A DNA stretch of 64,000 bases from Anaerolineae bacterium (lineage in GTDB: Bacteria; Chloroflexota; Anaerolineae; Aggregatilineales; Phototrophicaceae): positions 62,001 through 126,000 of the forward strand of contig JAJDUC010000037.1 of assembly GCA_022826865.1 (NCBI GenBank), in the 5' to 3' direction. Below are positions 18,149 through 26,570 of the stretch, piece by piece. Position 1 is the first letter of the stretch, and every line of letters starts with the position of its first letter. Both the position numbers and the translations under genes were made by a program. The notes under the pieces were generated by a model. It was not told the DNA's origin. It saw only the letters and a program-made list of their open reading frames with translations, and did not search any database.

Positions 18149-19447
18149 TCATCCTCCCGCGGCTAACTCAGGCGCGCTGGAGACGGACGGCCGCTCCCGT
18201 TTTTCCAGCCAGAATACAAGCCGGGTCCAAATGAGCAGCGGCGCAATTGAGGCCAGCGCCGCGCCATAAACAATCGTCTGGATGCTATCCTGCCCGGCTG
18301 CGTCTATCAGCAAGCCTATAACAACGATGCCGATGCTCTGCACCATCTCAAAGACGGCGAAATCGAGCGAGAACATGCGTCCCAGATAAGCGTCGGGAAC
18401 AATCTGCTGAATAATCACGGAGCTGTAGGTCCAGTTCACAGAGCCGCCCATTGCCCGCACGACGACCGCAAGCGACAGCAATGCGAGGGATGGCGCCCAG
18501 CCCCAAAACAGCCAGCCCACTGTCATCATAACGAAGCCCGCTCCAATCAGGCGCCTCAATATGCGCACGCTGCCGTCGCTGAACCGGTTCGTGATCAAAG
18601 GTCCCAGGATGGCGCCGAAACCGAATGCCGCCCAAAGAATCGCCATAGACGTCACGCCATCATTGCCGAGGACGAATACCTGGGTGCCATAAATGATAAG
18701 AAGGGCATCGCTGGGTGTGATGCTTTGGCCGCCCTTGACGAAAAGCGCGGCGGCGGTTTCCGGGTGTCTGCGCAAATAACGCAGCCCGTCCAGAAAAGTG
18801 CGTTCCGATGTATCCCGCTCCTCGCGCGCCTCCGCCTCCAGGTCGGATCGTGGCGTTTCCGGAACCGTTATGGTTATTACCAGCGCGGCGGAGAGGACGA
18901 AGGTCAAGGAGTCGATCAGCAGGGCGATCTGCGTGCCGAAGGCTTCGGCGACCAATCCGCCGCAGATCGCGCCGATGGCCAACATGGCTGACCAGGATAT
19001 GCTGCTCAAGGTGTTGCCCGCCACAAGCTGATGACGATACAGCAAGCTGGGCATGATCGCATTGCGCGCCGGCTCGAAGATTGAAGAGATCAGAAACTGA
19101 ATGACGACGAAGACATAGATGAGCGGCAGGTATTCGGGACCTTGAGTCGTGAAGAGCAGGCCGAGCACCGCCAGCGCGCGCAGGAGATCGCTCGCGATGA
19201 GCAGCCGCTTGCGGTCGAACCTGTCCGCCAGCACGCCGGCCAGCGGCCGCATCAGAAGCGGCGGAATCAAGCGGGCGATGAGGAAGCCGCTGACAGCGAC
19301 GCCCTGGTAGCCGGTGTCTTCGGTGTAGGATACAATCAGCGCCGCGATTACAATCGTGCTGAACCAATCGCCGAGCAGGCTCACAATTTGAGCCGCCCAA
19401 AGTTTGGCGAAATCGCGATTGCTTCCGATGAGTCGCAGATAATCCAT
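18149..19447 (-). CDS. MFS transporter (MFS_3/macrolide-efflux type)
   Basis: 432 residues and about 12 membrane helices. The N-terminus RDFAKLWAAQIVSLLGDWFSTIVIAAL and the loop 2-3 motif GVLADRFDRKRLLI are typical of the MFS_3 group (enterobactin exporter or macrolide efflux). SIFEPARNAIMPSL is also typical of that group. It probably exports small molecules from the cytoplasm, substrate unknown. It is co-transcribed with the downstream B3/4 gene. Confidence 0.9.
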   Translation of the reverse strand: MDYLRLIGSNRDFAKLWAAQIVSLLGDWFSTIVIAALIVSYTEDTGYQGVAVSGFLIARLIPPLLMRPLAGVLADRFDRKRLLIASDLLRALAVLGLLFTTQGPEYLPLIYVFVVIQFLISSIFEPARNAIMPSLLYRHQLVAGNTLSSISWSAMLAIGAICGGLVAEAFGTQIALLIDSLTFVLSAALVITITVPETPRSDLEAEAREERDTSERTFLDGLRYLRRHPETAAALFVKGGQSITPSDALLIIYGTQVFVLGNDGVTSMAILWAAFGFGAILGPLITNRFSDGSVRILRRLIGAGFVMMTVGWLFWGWAPSLALLSLAVVVRAMGGSVNWTYSSVIIQQIVPDAYLGRMFSLDFAVFEMVQSIGIVVIGLLIDAAGQDSIQTIVYGAALASIAPLLIWTRLVFWLEKRERPSVSSAPELAAGG

Positions 19448-19613
19448 AGGCGCGCCTCGGCTTGGTCAGCCAGTGTACTGCACAAAAGCAGGCGGCGCAC
19501 GGCGGAATCCGGCCCCCGGGCGCGATGCGGCCGGACGCGTTCGAGTTCGCGCCGCCGCAAAAGTGGTGATACACTGATTTAGGTATGGCGTGTCAGCCTA
19601 TCGGAGCCAGCGA

Positions 19614-20009
19614 TTGGACAAACTGCTTTACATTGGTGTTGGAGGGTTCTTCGGCGCTAACGCGCGTTACTTGCTTTCGGTATGGGCAAACGGCCTGCTG
19701 GCTCCGCGCTGGGGCAATTTTCCATATGGAACCCTGATCGTAAACGTCGCCGGCTCATTCGGCTTGGCTCTGTTTGGCGCATGGCTCGGCGCTCGCGCCG
19801 GCATGTCCCCGGAACTGCGCCTGTTCCTTGGCGCCGGATTCTTCGGCGCATTCACGACATTTTCTACCTTTGCCAACGAGAGCCTGACCTTGAACAGCGA
19901 GGGTGGAACGGCGCTGCTGCTGCTGAATGTGCTTTTGAATAATGGCCTGTGCCTCCTGGCTGTCGGCTTGGGTCTGTTCCTGGGTCATCGCCTAATGGGC
20001 GCGGCATGA
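19614..20009 (+). CDS. crcB: CrcB/Fluc fluoride channel
   Basis: 131 residues and four membrane helices, the size of a Fluc monomer, which works as an antiparallel dimer expelling fluoride. Landmarks: GVGGFFGANARYLLS, GTLIVNVAGSFGLALF (pore Asn) and GFFGAFTTFSTFANES (Phe box and Thr track). The TTG at 19614 has GGAG 8 nt upstream and is preferred over the GTG at 19590. A candidate extended -10 (TGATACACT) lies at about 19567-19575. I looked for a fluoride riboswitch upstream and could not recognise one. The uppP gene follows 25 bp downstream. Confidence 0.92.
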   Translation: MDKLLYIGVGGFFGANARYLLSVWANGLLAPRWGNFPYGTLIVNVAGSFGLALFGAWLGARAGMSPELRLFLGAGFFGAFTTFSTFANESLTLNSEGGTALLLLNVLLNNGLCLLAVGLGLFLGHRLMGAA

Positions 20010-20034
20010 AATCCGGCCCGGCTTCAAAGGCGCC

Positions 20035-20871
20035 GTGGAAACGCAAATGCTAGACGACATACTCAAAGTCCTGATTCTTTCCCTCATTGAAGGTGTGACG
20101 GAGTTCCTGCCGGTTTCATCCACCGGGCACCTGATAGTCGGTTCGGCGCTGCTCAATTTCGACTCGATGGCTCCGCCGCTCTTCGAAATCTTCATTCAAA
20201 TTGGCGCCGTCGCCGCCGTGATCGTCTATTATCGGCGGACACTGCTGCGGCATATTAAGGAGGCGAAATCGAAGGCGGCGGTTCGACGCTTCTGGCTAAT
20301 GGTTGCCTTGGCTTGCCTGCCCGTACTCGTTCTTGCCCTGCTGTTCGGCGACGAAATTGAAGCGCATCTGTTTACGCCGCCGGTGATTGCCTGGGCGCTA
20401 ATCGCGGGCGGCATCGCCTTTTTGATTGTGGAGCGCCTGCCACGATTTCGCCTGGACCGGGATGAGCCCGCCATGTCCCTCACCGATATCACCTGGTCGC
20501 AGGCGCTTGCTGTCGGCTTGGCGCAAGCCCTGTCGCTGATCCCGGGCGTTTCGCGCTCGGGCAGTTCAATCATCGGGGGCATGCTGTCGGGCATGCGCCG
20601 GCGTCAGTCCACCGAATTCTCCTTCTTTCTGGCCATTCCGCTCCTGGGCGGCGCAACACTCTATAAATTCCTGACCACCGTCAACGGTCTGGACGCCGGT
20701 CAGGTGCAGCTTCTGCTGTTGGGGGCGGTATTGTCCGCGCTGTTCGCCTGGCTGGCGATAGACTGGCTCTTGAAGTTTGTCTCACGCAACAGTTTTGCCG
20801 CCTTCGGGTATTATCGCATCGGCGCTGGAGCGCTCATTCTTTTGGGGACGGCGTCGGGCTGGTTCGCCTAA
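20035..20871 (+). CDS. uppP: Undecaprenyl-diphosphatase
   Basis: 278 residues and about eight helices. Both active-site signatures are present: EGVTEFLPVSSTGHLI near residue 15, and PGVSRSGSSIIGGML near residue 170 followed by RRRQSTEFSFFLAIP. The integral membrane enzyme recycles undecaprenyl diphosphate to the monophosphate carrier lipid for peptidoglycan and other envelope polymers, and also gives bacitracin tolerance. It starts at GTG 20035 or ATG 20047 and is probably co-transcribed with crcB. Confidence 0.95.
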   Translation: METQMLDDILKVLILSLIEGVTEFLPVSSTGHLIVGSALLNFDSMAPPLFEIFIQIGAVAAVIVYYRRTLLRHIKEAKSKAAVRRFWLMVALACLPVLVLALLFGDEIEAHLFTPPVIAWALIAGGIAFLIVERLPRFRLDRDEPAMSLTDITWSQALAVGLAQALSLIPGVSRSGSSIIGGMLSGMRRRQSTEFSFFLAIPLLGGATLYKFLTTVNGLDAGQVQLLLLGAVLSALFAWLAIDWLLKFVSRNSFAAFGYYRIGAGALILLGTASGWFA

Positions 20872-20926
20872 GCTGTTCAGGGACGCGCCCGGCCGTAATT
20901 CCCGCGCAAGACGCCCGCAATCTCGT

Positions 20927-20955
20927 TTGTCCATATCCAGGTCTCTACCTATAAT
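20927..20955 (+). promoter_or_regulatory. Sigma-70 promoter for the LysM lipoprotein gene
   Basis: TTGTCC (20927-20932) and a perfect TATAAT (20950-20955) are separated by 17 bp. Transcription would start near 20962, leaving a leader of about 125 nt before the LysM gene. Confidence 0.72.
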
Positions 20956-20961
20956 GAAACT

Positions 20962-21085
20962 GAATGATCGACCGAGCGCCGTTTTGCAGGCAGTCTAAGG
21001 CTGGCGGCTGTACGAGGCTCAACCCCAAACTTGTTCGCGGGAAGGCCGGGGCAGGGGTGGTCGGTCAGTGAGGAGATGCCCACAA
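20962..21085 (+). promoter_or_regulatory. Structured 5' leader RNA of the LysM lipoprotein gene
   Basis: TGATCGACC (20965-20973) can pair over 9 bp (one G-U) with GGTCGGTCA (21059-21067), closing a leader of about 100 nt. The ribosome site AGGAGA (21071-21076) begins 4 nt after this helix. Internal segments CAACCCC (21020-21026) and GGGG/GGGTGG (21049-21060) and several GCC/GGC runs allow further pairing. A closing helix touching the Shine-Dalgarno site is typical of translational riboswitches. I cannot match it to a known class; the c-di-AMP, TPP, cobalamin and c-di-GMP cores I remember are not apparent. Confidence 0.4.
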
Positions 21086-22006
21086 ATGATGAAAAGCTGT
21101 CTAGGTTTACGGCTAGCTGCCTTTGCCCTTGCGCTGCCCCTCTCGCTGACGGCCTGTTTTCGCGACACGTCGGAAGTGATGGAGCAGCAGGCGGTCGCCC
21201 GTGAGTATGCCTCGCCCACTGCGATTCAAGAGCTTGAACCCATTGTCCTAGTACCATCAGCGACTGAAGAGCCGACGGCCACGGCCATGCCCGCTACGGC
21301 TTTGCCTGCCACAGCCTTGCCCGCCACGGCCGAGGAGACAGTGGACGCGTTTGCCCTTTCCGCAACTGCCTTGATCGCGCAGATGACGCAACCGGTGGCG
21401 ACTGGTCCGGCGGCCTTGACCGGCGATGCGACGCAACCGGCCGTTGGGGCGACGCAAATACCGCTTATCCGCGCCACCATTCCGCCGGGCCAAGATTGTG
21501 TGCACGAGATTCGCGCCGGCGATACGCTATACCAGCTGTCCCTTGCCTACGGTGTAACCGTAGATGCCATTGCTGTGGCCAGCGCCATACAGAACCCTGA
21601 CCGAATTGCGGTCGGGCAGCGCATCATCATACCCAAATGCGGCACGACCGGCTTCATCCCGCCGCCAACGTCCATCCCGCCGCCAACGGCTGATCTGGCC
21701 TTGATCCCGCCCACGGCTGTAGCGGCCGAGCTTGAAGTCGCCGCGGCCGAGGATGACACAATAGACACCTTGGTGGAGCAGGCGCAGGCGTCGCTTTTGG
21801 GCAATGCGCAAGCGAATGAGCCGGCCGTGGTCAGCGCTCAACTGGCGGCGGCCGACCCGCCAACGACGACTTATACCGTGCAGCAGAACGATACCCTGTT
21901 CGAGATCGCCAACCGCTTCGGCACGACCGTCGAAGTGCTGGCTGCCCTGAACAATATCGCCGATGTCGACAGTGTAGGCGCGGGAGAAGTGCTCGATATC
22001 CCTTGA
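21086..22006 (+). CDS. LysM-domain lipoprotein
   Basis: 306 residues. The signal peptide LAAFALALPLSLTAC ends in a lipobox (LTAC) with Cys as the probable lipidated residue. A Thr/Ala/Pro linker with short tandem ATALP repeats follows. Then comes one LysM domain (IRAGDTLYQLSLAYGVTVDA to GQRIIIP), a second Pro-rich linker (IPPPTSIPPPTADLALIPP) and a terminal LysM (YTVQQNDTLFEIANRFGTT to GEVLDIP). LysM domains bind the glycan strands of peptidoglycan, so this is an anchored wall-binding protein; no hydrolase domain is present. I chose ATG 21086 because AGGAGA lies 9 nt upstream. Confidence 0.88.
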   Translation: MMKSCLGLRLAAFALALPLSLTACFRDTSEVMEQQAVAREYASPTAIQELEPIVLVPSATEEPTATAMPATALPATALPATAEETVDAFALSATALIAQMTQPVATGPAALTGDATQPAVGATQIPLIRATIPPGQDCVHEIRAGDTLYQLSLAYGVTVDAIAVASAIQNPDRIAVGQRIIIPKCGTTGFIPPPTSIPPPTADLALIPPTAVAAELEVAAAEDDTIDTLVEQAQASLLGNAQANEPAVVSAQLAAADPPTTTYTVQQNDTLFEIANRFGTTVEVLAALNNIADVDSVGAGEVLDIP

Positions 22007-22084
22007 TGCCGGCGGAATATCAGTCTGGGGTTCGCAGAAAGGCGCGACAGCGCGATCAAGACAGATCCAGGCGCCGGGCCACCC

Positions 22085-22114
22085 TTGAAACAGCAGCGGC
22101 AAGTGTGATAGAAT
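22085..22114 (+). promoter_or_regulatory. Candidate promoter of rplS
   Basis: TTGAAA (22085-22090) and TAGAAT (22109-22114) with an 18-bp spacer. A start near 22121 gives a leader of about 56 nt that contains the hairpin at 22140-22159. Confidence 0.55.
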
Positions 22115-22139
22115 CCCCACCATTCTGAAAGACAACATA

Positions 22140-22159
22140 GCGCCCTCGGGCGCGTTTTT
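22140..22159 (+). terminator. Intrinsic-terminator-like hairpin in the rplS leader (possible attenuator)
   Basis: GCGCC-CTCG-GGCGC forms a compact tetraloop stem followed by G and five T residues (22155-22159). It ends only 2 nt before the GGAAGGA ribosome site of rplS. Placed between the candidate promoter and the gene, it could act as an attenuator. If the promoter call is wrong, it could instead end transcription from the LysM gene. Confidence 0.6.
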
Positions 22160-22176
22160 GTGGAAGGATCATCGTC

Positions 22177-22521
22177 ATGAGCCAGGATCTGATTCAAGCC
22201 TTGGTTGCTGAGAATCACAAGCATCCGGAAATCGAATCGGGCGACACGGTCAAGGTTCATGTCCGTATCGTGGAGGGCGCGCGCGAGCGTGTGCAGGTTT
22301 TCCAAGGTGTGGTGATACGCGTGCGCAAGGGCGGCAACGAGGCCAACTTCACCGTCCGCAGAATTGCCAGCCACGGCGTTGGCGTCGAGCGGACCTTTCT
22401 GCTTCGCAGCCCTCGCGTGGAACGGGTTGAAATTCTGCGTCGGGCCAAAGTGCGCCGCGCGCAACTTTATTACCTGCGCGACCGGCGCGGCAAATCCGCC
22501 CGTCTCAAAGAACGCCGCTAA
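22177..22521 (+). CDS. rplS: 50S ribosomal protein L19
   Basis: 114 residues, full family length. Landmarks: [44 protein letters not shown] and [26 protein letters not shown]19 lies at the 30S-50S interface. Here it stands alone rather than in the usual rpsP-rimM-trmD-rplS operon. GGAAGGA lies 8 nt before the ATG. A terminator follows at once, so it is probably monocistronic. Confidence 0.98.
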   Translation: MSQDLIQALVAENHKHPEIESGDTVKVHVRIVEGARERVQVFQGVVIRVRKGGNEANFTVRRIASHGVGVERTFLLRSPRVERVEILRRAKVRRAQLYYLRDRRGKSARLKERR

Positions 22522-22545
22522 TTTGAATCAAGTGTTGTAAGCTGG

Positions 22546-22580
22546 AAAATGGGCGCTTACTTTGGCGCCTTTTTCATTTT
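22546..22580 (+). terminator. Terminator after rplS
   Basis: GGCGC (22552-22556) pairs with GCGCC (22565-22569) around an 8-nt loop, followed by T5C and then ATTTT, with an A-rich stretch before the stem. It may also serve the converging regulator gene ending at 22591. Confidence 0.75.
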
Positions 22581-22590
22581 CCGTTCGCGC

Positions 22591-24042
22591 TCAATCTTTC
22601 AAGACGTAGTAAGTGCCTTTTTTGGCGCCGACGCGGTTGAGCATTCCCTTGCTCACCAGGTCGGCCAAATCCAGGCGCAAAGTCTCAGCCGATACGTTCT
22701 GGATCAAAGCGCGAAATTCTCGATTTGTGATGGATCCATTTTCACGGATGTATTGCAGGGCGCGCGCCTGCCGGTGGTTGGTATCGCGCGACCATTCCGG
22801 CAGTTTGGGTTTGCTGCGTTCATTGTGCAGCGCCACGGCGAAGCTGTAAGGACGGGCATCGAATTTCGGCGGTGAATGCCCGGCTTGCTCCATCACCTCA
22901 AGCATGCGGTCGATTCCAAGCCCCAACTCTTCAATATATCCCCAGTGAAAGAGGCCGGCAACCAGACGCGGATTCCTTGAGAAGTGTTCCTCTTTGATAT
23001 TTTCTACTGTGATAAAGCCCGGCAACCCGCCGGGAGAGATGACTTCCAGGCGATCGGCATACATCCGCACTTCAATGCGGCGTCCGCGCAAACGATAATC
23101 CCGATGACAGATGGCGTTGACGAGCGCTTCACGCACGGCGAATTGCGGGTACTCAAAAGACTCTTCCCGTTCCAGGCTCTTGACAACCGCGCTAATCGCC
23201 ATCTCGCCCCAAATGAGATTCCAGGTGGATTCGACCAGCCGGGGCAAGGGCCCGGTCAACTCCTCGCGCCGTGAATAGCCGGCTTGTCCGCTCTCCGCGC
23301 GCGGCGTCGTGCCGGCGAACTTGACAAAAACGACACCACTCTGTGGAAGCCAACGCTGCGGATGCTCGCTGAACAGGAGCAACCCGCAGACCGTCGGTTT
23401 GCCCTCGGCGTTCAACGCGCCGATCTCCATGAGGAGCCGGCGAATCTCCCCATCATATTGGCGTTTGCTGCGCTCCGCGCGCTTTTCCAGGAATTCGTCA
23501 ATCATCTTTCGGCTGAAATCGTCAATGGTCGCGCCCGGGACCGGTTCCGATTCAAAATCGCCAGTGTTTTTGGCGCTGGCCAGACGCAGTATCTCCTGTC
23601 CGCCGAGCGGCCTGTTGTTCTTGCCGCTGCGGATCAAGACGCGGCCATCGGCCAGCGCATGCAGCTCCGTGCTGCGCGGAACGGTAATCGCATAAGCTGA
23701 ATGATCCCTCGGCGCCGGCGGCGTCTCTTCAGTGTCGCCGTTGTTGCCATTCGCCTGGACCGCTGGCTCGGCGCCGACAGCATTAGGCTGAAGCCGATCC
23801 CAGGATTCAATGACCACGGGCGGGCTGTATAATTCATCCGCCATTTTCAGCACGCGGTCAATGTCCGCGCCGGCAATGCCATTGCGCGCGGGCCTGCCAT
23901 CGGGCTGCAAACCGACGACAATGATGCCGCCCTCAGTATTGGCAAAGGCGACGAGGTTCTCGGCGATCGCATTTTCATCGGCCGCTTGAACGTAGGCGAG
24001 GCGCGGGCCTTCGCCGGATTCTAAGGGGACAGGGCTAGTCAT
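22591..24042 (-). CDS. AlbA_2 (Schlafen-type) ATP-binding transcriptional regulator
   Basis: 483 residues. The N-terminal AlbA_2/Schlafen AAA_4 domain (about 15-200) carries ENLVAFANTEGGIIVVGLQPDG, though the usual LEFK motif before it is degenerate (GPRLAYVQ). The central HATPase_c_4-like domain has VREALVNAICHRDYRLRGRRIEV and ELGLGIDRMLEVMEQAG. The C-terminus is a winged helix (ARALQYIRENGSITNREFRALI). COG2865-type proteins with this plan are treated as DNA-binding regulators. The gene faces a palindrome-rich divergent region (24095-24130) that may be its own operator. Confidence 0.86.
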   Translation of the reverse strand: MTSPVPLESGEGPRLAYVQAADENAIAENLVAFANTEGGIIVVGLQPDGRPARNGIAGADIDRVLKMADELYSPPVVIESWDRLQPNAVGAEPAVQANGNNGDTEETPPAPRDHSAYAITVPRSTELHALADGRVLIRSGKNNRPLGGQEILRLASAKNTGDFESEPVPGATIDDFSRKMIDEFLEKRAERSKRQYDGEIRRLLMEIGALNAEGKPTVCGLLLFSEHPQRWLPQSGVVFVKFAGTTPRAESGQAGYSRREELTGPLPRLVESTWNLIWGEMAISAVVKSLEREESFEYPQFAVREALVNAICHRDYRLRGRRIEVRMYADRLEVISPGGLPGFITVENIKEEHFSRNPRLVAGLFHWGYIEELGLGIDRMLEVMEQAGHSPPKFDARPYSFAVALHNERSKPKLPEWSRDTNHRQARALQYIRENGSITNREFRALIQNVSAETLRLDLADLVSKGMLNRVGAKKGTYYVLKD

Positions 24043-24094
24043 ATGCTCGGATGGTCGCGTCCGCTTCAGACCACTCGCAGGCTAAGACAGTATC

Positions 24095-24130
24095 GTCATC
24101 ATCGCATGATGACATATCTGTCATTATAAT
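24095..24130. promoter_or_regulatory. Overlapping palindromic operator-like sites with -10 box
   Basis: GTCATCAT-CGC-ATGATGAC (24095-24113) is a perfect 8-bp inverted repeat. It overlaps ATGACA-TATC-TGTCAT (24109-24124), a perfect 6-bp inverted repeat, which abuts TATAAT (24125-24130). Three GTCAT/ATGAC half-sites therefore sit directly upstream of the plus-strand -10 box in the gap shared by the regulator and the membrane-protein gene. Confidence 0.6.
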
Positions 24131-24186
24131 GGAGTTTCACTGGCCCGATGCTTGGATGCGGCGCCAGTTCGGGAGGTTCGAGGGGA

Positions 24187-25965
24187 ATGCTGGATCTCGC
24201 TATTCCGATGGGCGCAGCGCTGCTGAGCTGGCTCTTGTTTTTCCTGCTCTTCAGCGGTCTTGGCGTCGTCATTCTCCACTTGTTGGGGCGCCGGCTTGAG
24301 AGCGGGACGCTGCTGCTGGACGCTTTCTGGCTGGGCTGGTGTTTGGCGCTGGCTTTGTTGCAGGTTTGGCATCTTGCCTTTCCCGTAAACGACATCGCGC
24401 TGGCGATACTGGCCGTCCCGTCTGCGCTGCTCCTGCTTTCTCAGCGGCGCGCGCTCGGCCAAATCTTCCTGCGCTTGAAGGCCAACCGAAGCTTTCTTCT
24501 GGCCTACGGCCTGCTCGCCCTGTGGATGTCCAATCGATCGCTTGGCATGCCGGTCGCCTACGACACCGGCTTCCGAGACTTGCAGGCGGTAATGTGGATA
24601 GATGCCTATCCAATCATCCCCGGGCTGGGGAATCTATTTGCGTCGCTCGCCTACAATCAATCGGCCTATCTGTACGACGCCTTGCTGGATACATCGATCT
24701 GGTCCGGCCGCGCCCATCACATCGCCACCGGCCTGCTGTTGATGGCCTACCTCGCTTATGCTTTGCATGCCGCCCTGAAGATGATTCGACATCGCTCCGG
24801 GGCGGGTTTGCGCTGGTCCTGGATCTTTGCAACGTTTACGATTCCCTACGTGATGTATTACACCGTGGGCTGGGGCGGCATCACCCATTTTCTAACGGAC
24901 ACGGTGGTTGATCTGCTCGGTTTCCTGACCATGATCTACTTGCTGGACTTCTTGCAGGATCGCGCTGCGCCCGGGAACCTGCGTGAATATGGATTCTTGC
25001 GCCTCGCCATCCTCATCGGGGCCGGCATGACAGTGAAGCAGACTTACATCGTCTTTGGCTTGACATCCGGTTTTTTGGCAGCGGGATTATGGCTGTGGCC
25101 CGCTGGACCAGACCGAGATCGCATGCGGAAAGGCCTGATGACCTTGTTCGCGGTCGTTTGGGCGCTGGCGTTTATCCTGCCTTGGCTGCTGCGCGGCGTC
25201 GCCACAAGCGGCTACCCGGCTTATCCGCATGGGATTGGACGAATTGAAGTCGACTGGGCGATCCCTTCTGAGCATATCGAAATTCGCCAAAGGAACCTGG
25301 CGGCCAATACGCGCTTGCGCGGCGCAAAAAAAGACGAGGTGCTGTCATCCTGGAATTGGCTGACGCCCTGGTTCGAGCGCTTGTCCCAAAATGTGATGAC
25401 GACCGTGCTGCCGCTGGCGGTCACGGCCGGATCGCTCGGCTTTTATTGCGCCGGCGCCTGGCGAAACCAGCGCAAAGGCCGCCGCCATGCGCTGGGCGCG
25501 ATTGTCTTGTTGCCCGTGATTCTGTCGCTGACGATCTGGTTCTTCAGCTATCCCAACGACAAATACATCAGATATGTATTATGGACTTGCGCGGCGCTGA
25601 CGCTTATCCTGGCGCTTTGCTCCTGGAATCAGGCGCCCTGGCCAACCAGGATCCTAATCCTGATTGCCGCTACAACACTCGCAATGGGATTGGTGCTATA
25701 TTCGATCGTACGGCACGAGACATGGCCCCTGAGCGCGGGGCAGGATCAGGGATTCTATGCTCGCCCGATGCCGCCGATCAGAGAGTTTGAGACGGATAGC
25801 GGGCTGAAGGTCAACGTGCCGGGCAGTTCAGTCGCGCAGTGCTGGCAGATCCCTCTGCCTTGTACGCCTTATCCGGTAGCCAGTCTCGCGCTGCGCGTTT
25901 CGGGTGATATTGCGTCCGGCTTCAGATTGGAATCGGAAGCGAGAGGGGAGCGCTCCGATGCCTGA
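24187..25965 (+). CDS. Polytopic membrane protein, GT-C glycosyltransferase-like
   Basis: 592 residues and about 12 or more helices, beginning MLDLAIPMGAALLSWLLFFLL. Between helices there are polar stretches such as YDTGFRDLQAVMWIDAYP and GLGNLFASLAYNQSAYLYDA, and a C-terminal soluble tail. The size, topology and acidic first loop resemble GT-C-type lipid-linked sugar transferases or the LIC_10190-type membrane family, but I see no decisive catalytic motif. The ATG at 24187 has GGGAGG 10 nt upstream; the earlier in-frame start at 24148 lacks one. Expression is probably tied to the palindromes at 24095. Confidence 0.7.
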   Translation: MLDLAIPMGAALLSWLLFFLLFSGLGVVILHLLGRRLESGTLLLDAFWLGWCLALALLQVWHLAFPVNDIALAILAVPSALLLLSQRRALGQIFLRLKANRSFLLAYGLLALWMSNRSLGMPVAYDTGFRDLQAVMWIDAYPIIPGLGNLFASLAYNQSAYLYDALLDTSIWSGRAHHIATGLLLMAYLAYALHAALKMIRHRSGAGLRWSWIFATFTIPYVMYYTVGWGGITHFLTDTVVDLLGFLTMIYLLDFLQDRAAPGNLREYGFLRLAILIGAGMTVKQTYIVFGLTSGFLAAGLWLWPAGPDRDRMRKGLMTLFAVVWALAFILPWLLRGVATSGYPAYPHGIGRIEVDWAIPSEHIEIRQRNLAANTRLRGAKKDEVLSSWNWLTPWFERLSQNVMTTVLPLAVTAGSLGFYCAGAWRNQRKGRRHALGAIVLLPVILSLTIWFFSYPNDKYIRYVLWTCAALTLILALCSWNQAPWPTRILILIAATTLAMGLVLYSIVRHETWPLSAGQDQGFYARPMPPIREFETDSGLKVNVPGSSVAQCWQIPLPCTPYPVASLALRVSGDIASGFRLESEARGERSDA

Positions 25966-26018
25966 AACATTCGCCAAATGCGCAGGCGAAAGCTAGCTTG
26001 GCGCGCTGAGGTAATGCC

Positions 26019-26489
26019 ATGTCATCCATTCTTACACTGATCGTGGTCATCGTCTCGCTTTTCTTCGCGCGCGCCTGTTTGGTGACGCTGGGCTATTATA
26101 AGGAGCCTGTACTTTCGGCATTTCAGCGATATGGCGACGAGGTGGGTTTCAGCCCGCTCTTTGAGACCTTTGCCTGGGGCCTGGTACTGGCCTATTTGAT
26201 GTTTGTCGTGCTGGTGCCGTCCTCGTTTTTGATCCTGATCGGCATCTTTGCCTTCGTATTTTTTGTGATGATTTACGCGCGACTCAGAGATAGCGTCATG
26301 GAACACCCGGGGATATTTCTACGATTTCCGCATTGGTATCGCGAAATCGTGGATCATACATCGCGTGAAGAGCGGCGCAAGCTGTCCTACATGTGGCTGG
26401 GTTTGCCATTGCGTACGCGGCTGCTTTACAATGCCGATCACGCGGAATTCCGAAAATGGGTCGAGCTGGTGGTGCTGTCAGTTGCTTGA
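26019..26489 (+). CDS. Small hypothetical membrane protein
   Basis: 156 residues. There is an N-terminal helix (ILTLIVVIVSLFFARACLV), then a soluble loop, then a long hydrophobic hairpin (WGLVLAYLMFVVLVPSSFLILIGIFAFVFFVMI), and a basic cytoplasmic tail with HWYREIVDHTSREERRKLSYMWLGLP. No family recognised. It follows the polytopic protein by 53 bp on the same strand and may be co-transcribed. Confidence 0.62.
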   Translation: MSSILTLIVVIVSLFFARACLVTLGYYKEPVLSAFQRYGDEVGFSPLFETFAWGLVLAYLMFVVLVPSSFLILIGIFAFVFFVMIYARLRDSVMEHPGIFLRFPHWYREIVDHTSREERRKLSYMWLGLPLRTRLLYNADHAEFRKWVELVVLSVA

Positions 26490-26530
26490 CAGCCGCTGCC
26501 GCATCCAGGCATTAACGCGCTGCTTTGCGC

Positions 26531-26560
26531 ATAAAACGACCCGCCGAATGAGCGGGCCGT
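26531..26560 (-). terminator. Terminator of tRNA-Gln
   Basis: Read on the minus strand, CCCGC pairs with GCGGG around a 7-nt loop, extended by ACG/CGT past one mismatch and followed by GTTTTAT. It lies about 10 nt beyond the tRNA 3' end. Confidence 0.75.
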
Positions 26561-26570
26561 CCTCTCTTAA

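Noticed and set aside
19448-19613. Possible fluoride riboswitch before crcB
   Set aside because: The conserved GGnGAUGG...pseudoknot elements of the crcB motif are not visible in this short GC-rich leader.
21282-21335. Short tandem repeat (ATALP units) as a functional repeat array
   Set aside because: It is simply the low-complexity linker of the LysM lipoprotein, in frame and too short to treat as a separate element.
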